Of a DNA stretch of 25,083 nt, positions 6,486 to 15,168 are shown piece after piece (the stretch's first letter is position 1; each line of letters starts with the position of its first letter). The notes under the pieces are model-generated. The model ran no database searches. It saw only the letters and a program-made list of their open reading frames with translations, and had not been told where the DNA came from. Source of the stretch: a virus. Both the position numbers and the translations under genes were made by a program. The stretch is from the IMG/VR virus record IMGVR_UViG_3300030098_002565, positions 22,533 through 47,615 of that record; one strand, given 5' to 3'.

Positions 6486-7124
6486 ATGAGTGTAACCACA
6501 CCTACTACTGAACTAGATGCTGTCAATGTCATGCTGACCAGCATTGGAGAGAGTCCAGTGAACACACTGGGATCTGGTCTTCAAGAAGCTGAAATAGCTG
6601 AAGTGGTCCTTGATAATGTAAGCAGGGATGTACAGTCAGCAGGTTGGCATTTCAACACAGAAATAAGATACACATTAAATCGTAATGTAGTTAACGAAAT
6701 AAACCTACCTGTTAATGTCATAAAAGTAGATAAAACTTCACTTCTAAGAGACTACGAACTTGATGTAGTAGAAAGAGGTAGAAAACTGTATGACCGCATT
6801 GGTAATACCTACACATTTGATAAAGATATAGAAGTTAATATGGTGGTTTTACTGTCATTTGATGAACTGCCAGAAGTAGCACGTAGATACATAACACTAC
6901 GAGCAGCTAGAACCTTCCAACAACGTATACTTGGTAATGATACTTTGTCACAAATGTTGGCAATGGATGAACAGCAAGCGTTCCTTTCTTTACGTGAAGC
7001 TGAAGCAGAAGTTTCTGATTATAACATCTTTGATAACTATGATACTTACCGTGCTTTAGATAGAAACATTAAATCTGCTACTCATACAAATGATAGTATA
7101 GCAATACAACAATTCCCAAGTTAA
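6486..7124 (+). CDS. gp11: Tail tubular protein A / gatekeeper (T7 gp11-like)
   Basis: 212 residues (T7 gp11 has 196). It forms the adaptor ring under the portal and helps retain packaged DNA. The N-terminus has the family signature (ELDAVNVMLTSIGESPVNTL), followed by AEIAEVVLDNVSRDVQSAGW and HFNTEIRYTL. A middle beta-rich part contains LYDRIGNTYTF, and the C-terminal helix pair contains RYITLRAARTFQQRILG. No ribosome site precedes the ATG (upstream bases are AAACTAACT), so initiation probably depends on the A-rich leader. It is the first gene after the capsid terminator and hairpin, so it is read only by transcripts passing them. The next gene follows after 3 bases. Confidence 0.95.
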   Translation: MSVTTPTTELDAVNVMLTSIGESPVNTLGSGLQEAEIAEVVLDNVSRDVQSAGWHFNTEIRYTLNRNVVNEINLPVNVIKVDKTSLLRDYELDVVERGRKLYDRIGNTYTFDKDIEVNMVVLLSFDELPEVARRYITLRAARTFQQRILGNDTLSQMLAMDEQQAFLSLREAEAEVSDYNIFDNYDTYRALDRNIKSATHTNDSIAIQQFPS

Positions 7125-7127
7125 ACT

Positions 7128-10100
7128 ATGGCATTAGTATCCAGTACGATTCCTAATCTTATTAATGGAGTTTCACAGCAACCTCCTGAGATTAGATTAC
7201 CATCGCAGTGTGAAGTACAAGAGAATGGTATTTCTTCTGTGGTCAATGGCCTGGAAAAACGTCCTGGTACTGAACATGTTAAGAAGTTAGATGTAGCGAG
7301 TATTAGTGGTGCTTTTATACACACTATACAGAGAGATGAGGATGAGTCCTACACGTTAGTTGTAGGGGCCGATAGTAGTAACAATGAGTTTATGAAGATC
7401 TATGACAGATCTGGTAACTCTATGCCTATTAAAACAGGCAGTAAATCAGTAGCTATATCATCTTTAGTTGTTTCTTCTAATGTAGTGACAGTAACTACAG
7501 AATCAAATCATGGTTTAAATACTGGTGATAGTATTACTATAAGTGGAGCTACTGATTCTGATTTTAATGCTACACATACTAATGTAACTAAAACTAACGC
7601 TACAGTTTATACTTTTGCTCTTACTAAATCAGATACTACAGAGTCAAACAGTCCTGCCACACAGTTAAGATATACTGATGTCACTTCATCTGATCTCTCA
7701 TACTTTGACGCTCTTACTAACCACTCAGAAAACATTGTTGCAACTACAGTAGCAGATAATACATTTATTATTAACAGACAAAAAACAGTAGCTGAAGCAA
7801 CCAGTTCTGCTAACACTTCTGGTGAAGGAAGTTCTAATGTAACTTCACCTTCTGGATCTGATGATCTTGATACAGCATCAGGGTATTTATACGAGGGTTT
7901 AATTTACGTTAAACAAGGTGATTATTCTAGTAAGTATGTAGTAAGTATTAAGAATACTGAGATAGGTTCTGCTGTCAGTGATGTTGATATAAATACAATC
8001 ACAATTCCTGACAATACAGTTACTTCACCTGTTGCAACTTTTGCAACTGCAAGTGCTCATGGTTTACTTGCAGGAGATTTAGTTACAATAAGTGGCTGTA
8101 CTGAAACTAAATATAACGGTACTTTTACAATACAGACTAAAGACAGTGATACACAATTTAAAATACAGAGTACAACATTTAACAGTGCTCAAGATGAATC
8201 TGCTAGTACACCTGCTATTATAAATAAAACACAGTTAGCAAATAACACTGTCTATAAAGTAGCCTACCAATCTCCTTCTAATACTCCTGCACAAAATCAA
8301 GAGTACATTGGTACAAGTAAGATAGCAGACATACTTACTAATGGTGAGACTGCAAGTGGAACTAATGCATGGGGAGTATTTGAATATGCTTCTGATGATG
8401 TTGGAGGACCAGATAACACTAAACTAGGTTTCGGTGGAAGGCTACCTACAGATGCTGAAGATGAAGACGGTAATACTGACTCTAGGTACAAAGTAAGCCT
8501 AGACAATATACACCAAATATCTAACAAAGATTATAAGTTTACTCGCAGTGGCAGTGTCATTCACGTTCAATCAAAAGTAAAGTTCCAGGTAGAGGTAGAA
8601 GATTCACACGGTAACAGAGACATATTCTCATTCACACCAGACTTTGAAAACGATGGTATTCCAGAAGCTACAAAGTTTACAGACCTTCCTGCTGCTAACT
8701 CTCCTGATGATTTTGTCATTCGTATCATTGGGGATAATACTCGTCAACAAGATGACTACTACGTTAAGTTCAATGCGGATGGAAGTAACTGGAAAGAAAG
8801 TGTAAAACCTGGACTTAATATCCACTTTGACATGACCACAATGCCTCACAGATTAGTGAGGATATTTGATGATGCTAACATTGTATCAGGGACAAATCCA
8901 CTTGGTATTACATTTATTTATGAGCCTATACAAGAAGCTACAATTTCTAAAAATGTTGGTGGAGTATCTACAGAGTTCACCAGACAGGGTTGGAGATCTC
9001 GTAAGGTTGGTGACAATACTACTAACCCTTTTCCTACTTTTCTAGGTAACACAATCAACGACATTTTCTTTCACAGAAACAGGTTAGGATTTCTTAGTGA
9101 TGAGAATGTAATCTTTAGTGAAGCAGGTAACTACTACAACTTTTTTGCAACTACTGCACTTACTTCAATAGATAGTAATCCTATTGACGTTGCAGTGTCC
9201 AATAACCAAGTGTCAATCCTACGACACGCAGTACCATTTAACGAAGCACTTCTACTCTTCTCAGAACTCCAACAATTTAAGGTAACTGCTGGTGATGCTC
9301 TTACTCCTACTTCTGTTTCTATTGATGTCTCTACACAATTTGAATCGTCATCAAGAGCTAAACCCACCCCTGCTGGTAAATACGTATTCTTTCCATTCAA
9401 GCGTGGTAGTTTTTCAGGCATACGTGAGTACTTCATTGACTTCACCAACGAGGTTAACGATGCGACAGAAGTAACAGCACACGTTCCTCAGTACATCCCA
9501 GGAGATGTAACTAAGTTAGCATCCTCAAGTAACGAGGATATGTTGGTGTGTCTTAGTAGTGATGAAACTAAGAACATGTATGTGTACAAGTACTACTGGC
9601 AAGGCAATGAGAAGTTGATGTCATCGTGGTCTGTATGGAAGTTTGATGCAGACATATTGGACTGTGAGTTCTTAGGATCAAAACTGTACATATTATTTGA
9701 GAGAACTGATGGTGTATACCTGGAAACACTTAACCTTTCCACCGATACTTCTGTCGGTGTCATGGAAGATAAAACTCCAGTACTACTTGATAGAAGAGTT
9801 AAGTTATCACAGGCTACTGCATCACAGGACACTATAGCAGAAATACCTTACTACAGTAGTTCATCACCTCATCTTCCTAGCAACATAGTTTACGTTACTG
9901 ACAATGCTAGAAAGATAGCAGAAGCAGATGTTAATGCATACGTAGCTGCTGATGCAAGTAATGTGGTGTATGCAGGTATTCCGTTTACATTTAAGTATGA
10001 GTTTTCAAAGTTTACCTATAAGCAAAATGAAGTACCTATACAGACTGCAAAACTACAACTGCGAAACCTTAACCTACTGTATAACGATAGTGGGTATTTT

Positions 10101-10385
10101 GTATTTAATGTTGACCTAGCACCCTACAATTTACTTGTCAACGCTGGTAGCAACCAGACCCAAACTATTACCCCTAGAAAACAATACCAAAAGATTTTCA
10201 ATGGATTCATTACCAATGTTTCTTCCGTTGACAAATACACCCTACTTTCAGGAACTTTTAAGGGGTCCATCTTTTCCAATGCATCTAACTGTAAGGTATC
10301 ACTCACCAACGATGAGTACTTGCCTTGTGCCTTCCAAAGTGCTGAATGGGAAGGATTCTTACACCTTAGATCACAACGAGTATGA
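7128..10385 (+). CDS. gp12: Tail tubular protein B / nozzle (T7 gp12-like), enlarged
   Basis: 1085 residues, against about 794 in T7. gp12 makes the hexameric tail nozzle. The N-terminus is diagnostic: STIPNLINGVSQQPPEIRLP then NGLEKRPGTEHV. The central WRSRKVGDNTTNPFPTFLG and NDIFFHRNRLGFLSDENVIF and the later FKRGSFSGIREYFID and CAFQSAEWEGF are also typical. Much of the extra length lies at residues about 105-400, where two copies of a small beta module (SNHGLNTGDSITISG, His 128; ASAHGLLAGDLVTISG, His 311) are inserted into the nozzle scaffold, separated by Ser/Thr/Asp-rich sequence. The same module recurs in the fibre-cluster gene at 20721. No ribosome site is obvious (TTAAACT before the ATG). 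The stop overlaps the next start (ATGA). Confidence 0.95.
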   Translation: MALVSSTIPNLINGVSQQPPEIRLPSQCEVQENGISSVVNGLEKRPGTEHVKKLDVASISGAFIHTIQRDEDESYTLVVGADSSNNEFMKIYDRSGNSMPIKTGSKSVAISSLVVSSNVVTVTTESNHGLNTGDSITISGATDSDFNATHTNVTKTNATVYTFALTKSDTTESNSPATQLRYTDVTSSDLSYFDALTNHSENIVATTVADNTFIINRQKTVAEATSSANTSGEGSSNVTSPSGSDDLDTASGYLYEGLIYVKQGDYSSKYVVSIKNTEIGSAVSDVDINTITIPDNTVTSPVATFATASAHGLLAGDLVTISGCTETKYNGTFTIQTKDSDTQFKIQSTTFNSAQDESASTPAIINKTQLANNTVYKVAYQSPSNTPAQNQEYIGTSKIADILTNGETASGTNAWGVFEYASDDVGGPDNTKLGFGGRLPTDAEDEDGNTDSRYKVSLDNIHQISNKDYKFTRSGSVIHVQSKVKFQVEVEDSHGNRDIFSFTPDFENDGIPEATKFTDLPAANSPDDFVIRIIGDNTRQQDDYYVKFNADGSNWKESVKPGLNIHFDMTTMPHRLVRIFDDANIVSGTNPLGITFIYEPIQEATISKNVGGVSTEFTRQGWRSRKVGDNTTNPFPTFLGNTINDIFFHRNRLGFLSDENVIFSEAGNYYNFFATTALTSIDSNPIDVAVSNNQVSILRHAVPFNEALLLFSELQQFKVTAGDALTPTSVSIDVSTQFESSSRAKPTPAGKYVFFPFKRGSFSGIREYFIDFTNEVNDATEVTAHVPQYIPGDVTKLASSSNEDMLVCLSSDETKNMYVYKYYWQGNEKLMSSWSVWKFDADILDCEFLGSKLYILFERTDGVYLETLNLSTDTSVGVMEDKTPVLLDRRVKLSQATASQDTIAEIPYYSSSSPHLPSNIVYVTDNARKIAEADVNAYVAADASNVVYAGIPFTFKYEFSKFTYKQNEVPIQTAKLQLRNLNLLYNDSGYFVFNVDLAPYNLLVNAGSNQTQTITPRKQYQKIFNGFITNVSSVDKYTLLSGTFKGSIFSNASNCKVSLTNDEYLPCAFQSAEWEGFLHLRSQRV
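7455..7637 (+). repeat. First copy of HGL-x-x-GD beta module in tail tube B
   Basis: Residues 110-170 of the gp12-like protein: a V-x-V-T strand, then NHGLNTGDSITISGATDSDF, then a strand with TVYTFAL. It aligns by eye with the copies at 8010-8180 and 20904-21101. The order of features (hydrophobic strand, HG, GD, SG, F/Y strand) is the same in all three. Confidence 0.7.
8010..8180 (+). repeat. Second copy of HGL-x-x-GD beta module in tail tube B
   Basis: Residues 295-351 of the gp12-like protein: VATFATASAHGLLAGDLVT, then ISGCTETKYNGTFTIQ and a closing strand TQFKIQS. Its DNA differs strongly from the first copy, so the repeat is old. Confidence 0.7.
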
Positions 10386-10861
10386 GCTATCGGGAGTATT
10401 CTCGTCCCTATAAAGAATGGCATGGTACTGAGTTAGCAGAAAACATGAGACAAGTAGACATAGATGAGGTCTACGCATCTTCAGGACACACACCACTTCA
10501 ATCAATTCAATCTTCAGTGGAAATGTCTGATGAGAACTTTACTTTTCTCTATGAGAGTAAAGTCTTAGCCATTGCAGGAATACGAGAAGTAAATGAAAAC
10601 TCAGCAGTCCCTTGGATGCTGTGTAGTAATGCTATAGAGGACTTTAAAAAGGACTATAAGAAGACTTTTTACAAGTGTACTAGGCAATGGGTAGACGATA
10701 TGAATGAACGCTATCAGATGCTGTTTAACTACGTTGATGCACGTAACGAAGTCACGATTAGGTGGCTCAAGCATTTGAAGTTCGAGTTTCCAAAACTAAT
10801 CGAAGACTACGGTTTCGAGAAAATTCCATTTTACCTATTTATGAGAGTAAGACATGTGTAG
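10382..10861 (+). CDS. gp13: gp13-like internal virion protein with GNAT-like fold
   Basis: 159 residues. The ATG overlaps the gp12-like stop by 4 bases. Place and size match T7 gene 13 (138 residues), needed for proper internal core assembly. The sequence reads like a GNAT acetyltransferase fold: a strand VLAIAGIREV, then VPWMLCS, a long helix (KKTFYKCTRQWVDDMNERYQ), a strand with YVDARNEVTIRWLKHLKF, and the final strand FYLFMRVRHV. The RWLKHLKFEFP segment resembles the helix-turn before the last strands of the family. The canonical acetyl-CoA loop (Q/R-x-x-G-x-G/A) is not evident, so catalysis is doubtful and a structural role is likelier. Its stop lies inside the start of the next gene (ATGTGTAG). 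Confidence 0.82.
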   Translation: MSYREYSRPYKEWHGTELAENMRQVDIDEVYASSGHTPLQSIQSSVEMSDENFTFLYESKVLAIAGIREVNENSAVPWMLCSNAIEDFKKDYKKTFYKCTRQWVDDMNERYQMLFNYVDARNEVTIRWLKHLKFEFPKLIEDYGFEKIPFYLFMRVRHV

Positions 10862-11549
10862 TGCAGCAGGAGCAGTTGCAGGGGGTCAAATGGCTATTGG
10901 TTTGTTAGGTTCATACCTTGCCTACCAACAGCAAAAGCAAGCTACTGAAGAAGCAAACAGACAGAAAGACATTAGGGATGGTTTCCTTAAAGAGAAACTA
11001 CTGTTTGAATATGGTATGGGTGCTCAAAATGTTGCTGATATAAACAAACAGATGCAACAGGTTGAAGACATTGAATCTCAGAGTTTACAACAGGCAGAAC
11101 TGGATGCGATACGAGCAGAAGGTAAAATGGCTGTAGCAGAACTAGCAGAAGGACAGTCTACTGAATTACTTAAAGGACAAATGGTAAGAGAGTCGCTTAA
11201 TGTACAAGATACTATTAAGGAGAATGCAGGAATAGATAAGGTTAATCTTAATTACCAGTTAAGGGATGTAGCTACAGGATTAAATCTAAGAAGAATGGAT
11301 ACTATTAATGCCATTAATTCTACATCTTACCAAAGTGCTCCTAATCAAGCATTGTTTATGTTACAGGGATTAGGAAGTGTAGCAAGTTCTGCACAGACTT
11401 ATTACTCAATGCCTGATTCAGCAAAAGAAAGATGGGAATGGACTAAGTGGAACAGTAGCAGTAGTAGTAAAAGCACGAAAAAAACTAAAGGAATAGGTAC
11501 TTCTAGTTATTACAATCAATTAGATAATTATAACATGGCGGTAGGTTAA
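10854..11549 (+). CDS. gp14: Internal virion protein B (T7 gp14-like), ejectosome component
   Basis: 231 residues (T7 gp14 has 196). In T7, gp14 is ejected first and forms the outer-membrane part of the DNA channel. The N-terminus MCSAAGAVAGGQMAIGLLGS followed by YLAYQQQKQATEEANRQKD gives a small-residue hydrophobic helix and then a Gln/Ala-rich helical body, as in T7 gp14 (which also starts Met-Cys, from memory). The middle is a long predicted coiled coil of Gln, Glu and Ala. The C-terminus is Ser/Lys/Gly-rich (SSSSKSTKKTKGIGTSSYY). It overlaps the previous stop by 8 bases and the next start by one base (TAATG), so it is translationally linked to both neighbours. Confidence 0.88.
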   Translation: MCSAAGAVAGGQMAIGLLGSYLAYQQQKQATEEANRQKDIRDGFLKEKLLFEYGMGAQNVADINKQMQQVEDIESQSLQQAELDAIRAEGKMAVAELAEGQSTELLKGQMVRESLNVQDTIKENAGIDKVNLNYQLRDVATGLNLRRMDTINAINSTSYQSAPNQALFMLQGLGSVASSAQTYYSMPDSAKERWEWTKWNSSSSSKSTKKTKGIGTSSYYNQLDNYNMAVG

Positions 11550-14500
11550 TGGCTGAAAGAGAACGATTCGCAACTAGGAGACTACAGCCTGGAAATAACA
11601 TGAGGTTTAGTCCTAGCATACCACAGCAACAAGGTGATACTGCTAGGCTTAATCAAATGGAAGCTATGGCAAACCAGTTGCTACAGTTTAGTGACAGTTT
11701 TGCTGGTGCTTTTAAAGCAAAGTTTCAATACGATGATAGGGAAGCAGAACGTCAAAGAAAAATAGATGAACAAGTAAAAAAAGAGTTTACTACAGAACAA
11801 GAGTTACTAGGTAGAACTGAGAGAAGAAGGAACAATCTACTTAGACCAGAACAAAGAAAGATCATTTTATCTCCTGAAGCACAAAGGGGATGGATGCTTC
11901 AAGACTTTGAGATTAAGAGGGACAACAGAAACAAGTACCTCAATACACATGCCAAAACAATGGCAACGAGCATTTTCAATGCTTACAATCTCAATGTCAA
12001 AGCAGGTAAAATAAAGAACACTACTCTTGAAAAGTTTGCTGCAAATTACATTGAATTAAGAAGGTCATCATTTATAGATAATGACTTTTCTTACATGACA
12101 CAGAAAGAGGGTGAAGACCCTATTTATACTGTCACTAGAGAAGCACAAGAAGTACTTGATAAGAAGGGTTTAGATTTTACTAAGGTATATGAAGAAGTAG
12201 CAAATCTTTCTGTTCAACAGACAGAAACAATTAACCGTTCAATTCTACAAAGACAGGTACAGACAATAGTTAGAGGTACTACCCCTCCTGCTACCTACAA
12301 AGAGTTAAAAAGACGGATATTTCAGGCACAAATAAACACTGACGAAGGTGCTTATTTTACAGAAGCACAGGTTATTAATGAGTACATTAGGGATATAAAA
12401 GAACAACTAAAGTTTGCTAAGAGATCAGATGATCCTGTGTTTAGTAGTCTTGATTTTCTTGATACTGATGATGAAGGTGTAAGTTTAAGTAATAATGGCT
12501 ACCTAACAGAAAGTCCCCGTCCTGGTGTAAGAACTGTTGGTGATGATGTATCGGCCCTTTACAAAACATTAAGAGATGAAAAAATAAAATTAGAAACTAA
12601 AGAGTTTAATGAAAGTAAAGACTATTTACTTAAACAAAAAGAGGAAAGACAAAAGAAAGCATCCGATAACTCAAGGAAATTTATATCTCTAATAAGTGGT
12701 GCTGAAAATCTTCATGCACTTAAAATAATTAGAACACAATGGGATGGGACTCGGAATCTTTACGAAGATAATACTACTAATGACACACAGTTTGGATGGG
12801 GTAAACTAGATAAACTTTTTGCAGAAAAAGAAAAAGCATTTGTTGGTAATGAATTTAGTACTACATTAAAAGGTACTGAAGATGCTCCAAAATTCCAACA
12901 ACTATTATCTGAATTAGGTGAGTACCAGACTGACCAGAAGAAATTTGAAAGTCTTAACACTGATAAACTTACTGAACTTCAAAACGGATTTGTTCCTTAT
13001 TATAAATATACTGAAGTAGAAAAAGCTCAAAAGATACTATCAAAATTAAGAGAACAGGTAGAAGAACGAGAGAAAAATTTAGAAGATGAAGAGAAAAGAA
13101 AAGAACAAGAACAGTATGATGATGAAGTTTTAGAAACTGTTGAAGAACTTACAGATCAAGTCCGTGCTCTTGAACAAAACGCTAACAGAACTCCTAAAGA
13201 TAGTGCTCAGTTACAGAAAAGAATTCTAGAAGAACTGGCAAAGTACTCTCCAACTGATGAGACAAAAACACTTAAAGATAGACTCAGTAAACTTATCACA
13301 CTAGATAACAAAGCAGACAAAACAGAAATATACGAACAAAGCGGTCTGGATGCTATTACAGGTGCTAAAAATGTTCTCAGTGCTGTTCAGCAAGGTGATA
13401 AGAATGTCACATTAGAAATTGTAGACAAAGCTATTACAGCACTAAACAATAATAACACTATACTGTATAAAGATAGAAAAACTGCAATCAGTACTTTGTT
13501 TGATGCTAGAGCAGCACTACAAGAGAAAAGTGGTGATAAGGAACTAATAAATTTAAGAAAAGAACTGTCTGGAATTACAGAGGATGCAGATAAACTACAG
13601 AAGTTTATTAACAGTGATAAGTATGTCAACCATCCAGATGTAGGTAAGGAAGCACAGGCTCATCTTAACAACCTAAATAACCGAGCAGCAAATCAAAAGT
13701 TCTACTGGGAGACATATAACAAAAGAGTTAAAGACAGTGATGCTAGACTCAAAGAACGGATTGCAAGAGAAGATATACGAAGAGAAGAAGAACGTGCGTT
13801 TAGAAAGGGATTAAAAGAAGAAGAACGTGCGTATCAAAAAAAGTTAAAAAAAGAGAACCGTGAGTACAATGAAGCTGAGAAAAGAAAGTTCTGGGCAGAG
13901 AAGCAAAAGGACATTAGAGCACACCAGCTTGAAATGTACGAAAAACGAAAGAAAGATGCTGCCGAACTGAGAAAAAAATATAAACTTGAAGAACAAGAAG
14001 AGACATCTGAAAAGTTAAAAAAAGCAAGATTAGCAGGTGACAAAGCTAATGACTTAATGACTCGTTTTATTGAGGCTGGAACTGATGAAGCAAAAAAAGC
14101 AAAAATAGTAAAAGAGTTTTCATCTGATGCAGTTCAAAGAATCTTCAGTCAGTCTCCTAACAATGCTGCTTACGATGCAGTTAACAATTTCCTACTAGAT
14201 CAAAAGGCAGAGAAAACAAAGAATGACCGTTCTATTGCTAACCGTAAAATCTCAGATCAGTCTAAGGAAAGAAGGAATACTGATGCAGGAGCACTAGCAG
14301 GAAAGATTGATGTAATACTGGAAAGTGAGAATCCTGATTTTGATGAAGCAAGAAGACTTCTAATGGGTCGAACTGTCATCCAAGAATACTACAGTGATGA
14401 TGGAAGAATAGAACCTATAAGTGTAGACACACTTCCACTAAGCAAACGAATTGAGTACTCATCTAAGATACGTGCCAGAAGATTACAGAAGTTAGATAAA

Positions 14501-15166
14501 GATAACGGTATAGAAGAATCTACTACAAACATAAACTCACACATTAAACTTGAAAACAAACTTCGTGACTTTCCTTTTGAGTTGGCAGAAAACGATACAA
14601 CTGGTAAATCACTAGAAGAAAAACAAGCAGGGTTTATTGCACAGTTTTGGACTGAACTTACCAATGCTTATGCTTCACGTGATATTAGTCAAACTACATT
14701 TAACCAGTTAGACAACGATCTTAAAAAGATACAAAAAGATGCTGGTGAACGTGAATGGTTCATGGCTAAGACAGCACCATTTAGTCCTATCAAAACATGG
14801 GAAAGAAGTCTTACAGATAAAGTAGCTAATCCAGGTGGTTTCTTTTTGGAGTTTAGAGGTGCAGGTAATTTCTTTCAAGCTGAAGAAAATAGAAAACAAT
14901 TAGTAGCAGATATGCGTTCTGATTACCAGACCATTGTTAACGATTATTTCAGAAGAAATCCTGAGTGGATAAAAGACATTGATGCACAACAGTTAAAGTG
15001 TAAAGAGATCCACGATTTTATACTAGATAAGTACCAGCCAAGAATACAAAAAGTTAATGATATATTAAATATAAATCAAGATCCCACTAATGCAAATTTA
15101 GAAGTTGAAGATGCATCTAAAGAGGCACGGCAAGCAGCAGCACTCAAGAAATTATTAGAAGAATAA
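11549..15166 (+). CDS. gp15: Large internal core / ejection protein (T7 gp15-like), enlarged
   Basis: 1205 residues, far longer than T7 gp15 (747). The call rests mainly on position between gp14- and gp16-like genes and on composition: almost wholly helical, charged, with no membrane segment. The N-terminal 250 residues (MRFSPSIPQQQGDTARLNQM, then KYLNTHAKTMATSIFNAY) look like the family core. Residues about 720-840 form a highly charged, uninterrupted helix of Lys/Arg/Glu that contains three 11-residue repeats. A more ordered C-terminal part contains PGGFFLEFRGAGNFFQAEE, then YFRRNPEWIKDIDAQQLKC. In T7, gp15 and gp16 form the periplasmic tunnel and DNA-pulling machine. No peptidoglycan-lytic motif is seen. 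The next gene follows after 2 bases. Confidence 0.75.
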   Translation: MAERERFATRRLQPGNNMRFSPSIPQQQGDTARLNQMEAMANQLLQFSDSFAGAFKAKFQYDDREAERQRKIDEQVKKEFTTEQELLGRTERRRNNLLRPEQRKIILSPEAQRGWMLQDFEIKRDNRNKYLNTHAKTMATSIFNAYNLNVKAGKIKNTTLEKFAANYIELRRSSFIDNDFSYMTQKEGEDPIYTVTREAQEVLDKKGLDFTKVYEEVANLSVQQTETINRSILQRQVQTIVRGTTPPATYKELKRRIFQAQINTDEGAYFTEAQVINEYIRDIKEQLKFAKRSDDPVFSSLDFLDTDDEGVSLSNNGYLTESPRPGVRTVGDDVSALYKTLRDEKIKLETKEFNESKDYLLKQKEERQKKASDNSRKFISLISGAENLHALKIIRTQWDGTRNLYEDNTTNDTQFGWGKLDKLFAEKEKAFVGNEFSTTLKGTEDAPKFQQLLSELGEYQTDQKKFESLNTDKLTELQNGFVPYYKYTEVEKAQKILSKLREQVEEREKNLEDEEKRKEQEQYDDEVLETVEELTDQVRALEQNANRTPKDSAQLQKRILEELAKYSPTDETKTLKDRLSKLITLDNKADKTEIYEQSGLDAITGAKNVLSAVQQGDKNVTLEIVDKAITALNNNNTILYKDRKTAISTLFDARAALQEKSGDKELINLRKELSGITEDADKLQKFINSDKYVNHPDVGKEAQAHLNNLNNRAANQKFYWETYNKRVKDSDARLKERIAREDIRREEERAFRKGLKEEERAYQKKLKKENREYNEAEKRKFWAEKQKDIRAHQLEMYEKRKKDAAELRKKYKLEEQEETSEKLKKARLAGDKANDLMTRFIEAGTDEAKKAKIVKEFSSDAVQRIFSQSPNNAAYDAVNNFLLDQKAEKTKNDRSIANRKISDQSKERRNTDAGALAGKIDVILESENPDFDEARRLLMGRTVIQEYYSDDGRIEPISVDTLPLSKRIEYSSKIRARRLQKLDKDNGIEESTTNINSHIKLENKLRDFPFELAENDTTGKSLEEKQAGFIAQFWTELTNAYASRDISQTTFNQLDNDLKKIQKDAGEREWFMAKTAPFSPIKTWERSLTDKVANPGGFFLEFRGAGNFFQAEENRKQLVADMRSDYQTIVNDYFRRNPEWIKDIDAQQLKCKEIHDFILDKYQPRIQKVNDILNINQDPTNANLEVEDASKEARQAAALKKLLEE
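13784..13882 (+). repeat. Three 11-residue (hendecad) coiled-coil repeats in the gp15-like protein
   Basis: Residues 746-778 read EEERAFRKGLK, EEERAYQKKLK, KENREYNEAEK. The first two share a 16-base identical DNA stretch 33 bases apart. An 11-residue period suits a straight or right-handed coiled coil or a long single helix. Confidence 0.8.
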
Positions 15167-15168
15167 AC

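Noticed and set aside
9134-9448. Minus-strand frame of 104 codons opposite tail tube B
   Set aside because: Shadow of a strongly recognisable gp12-like coding region; no domain and no ribosome site.
10398-10412. CCCTATA inside the gp13-like gene (also near 114 and 15600) as further phage promoters
   Set aside because: Only seven bases are shared with the candidate capsid promoter; this many matches is expected by chance in 25 kb, and all lie in coding sequence.
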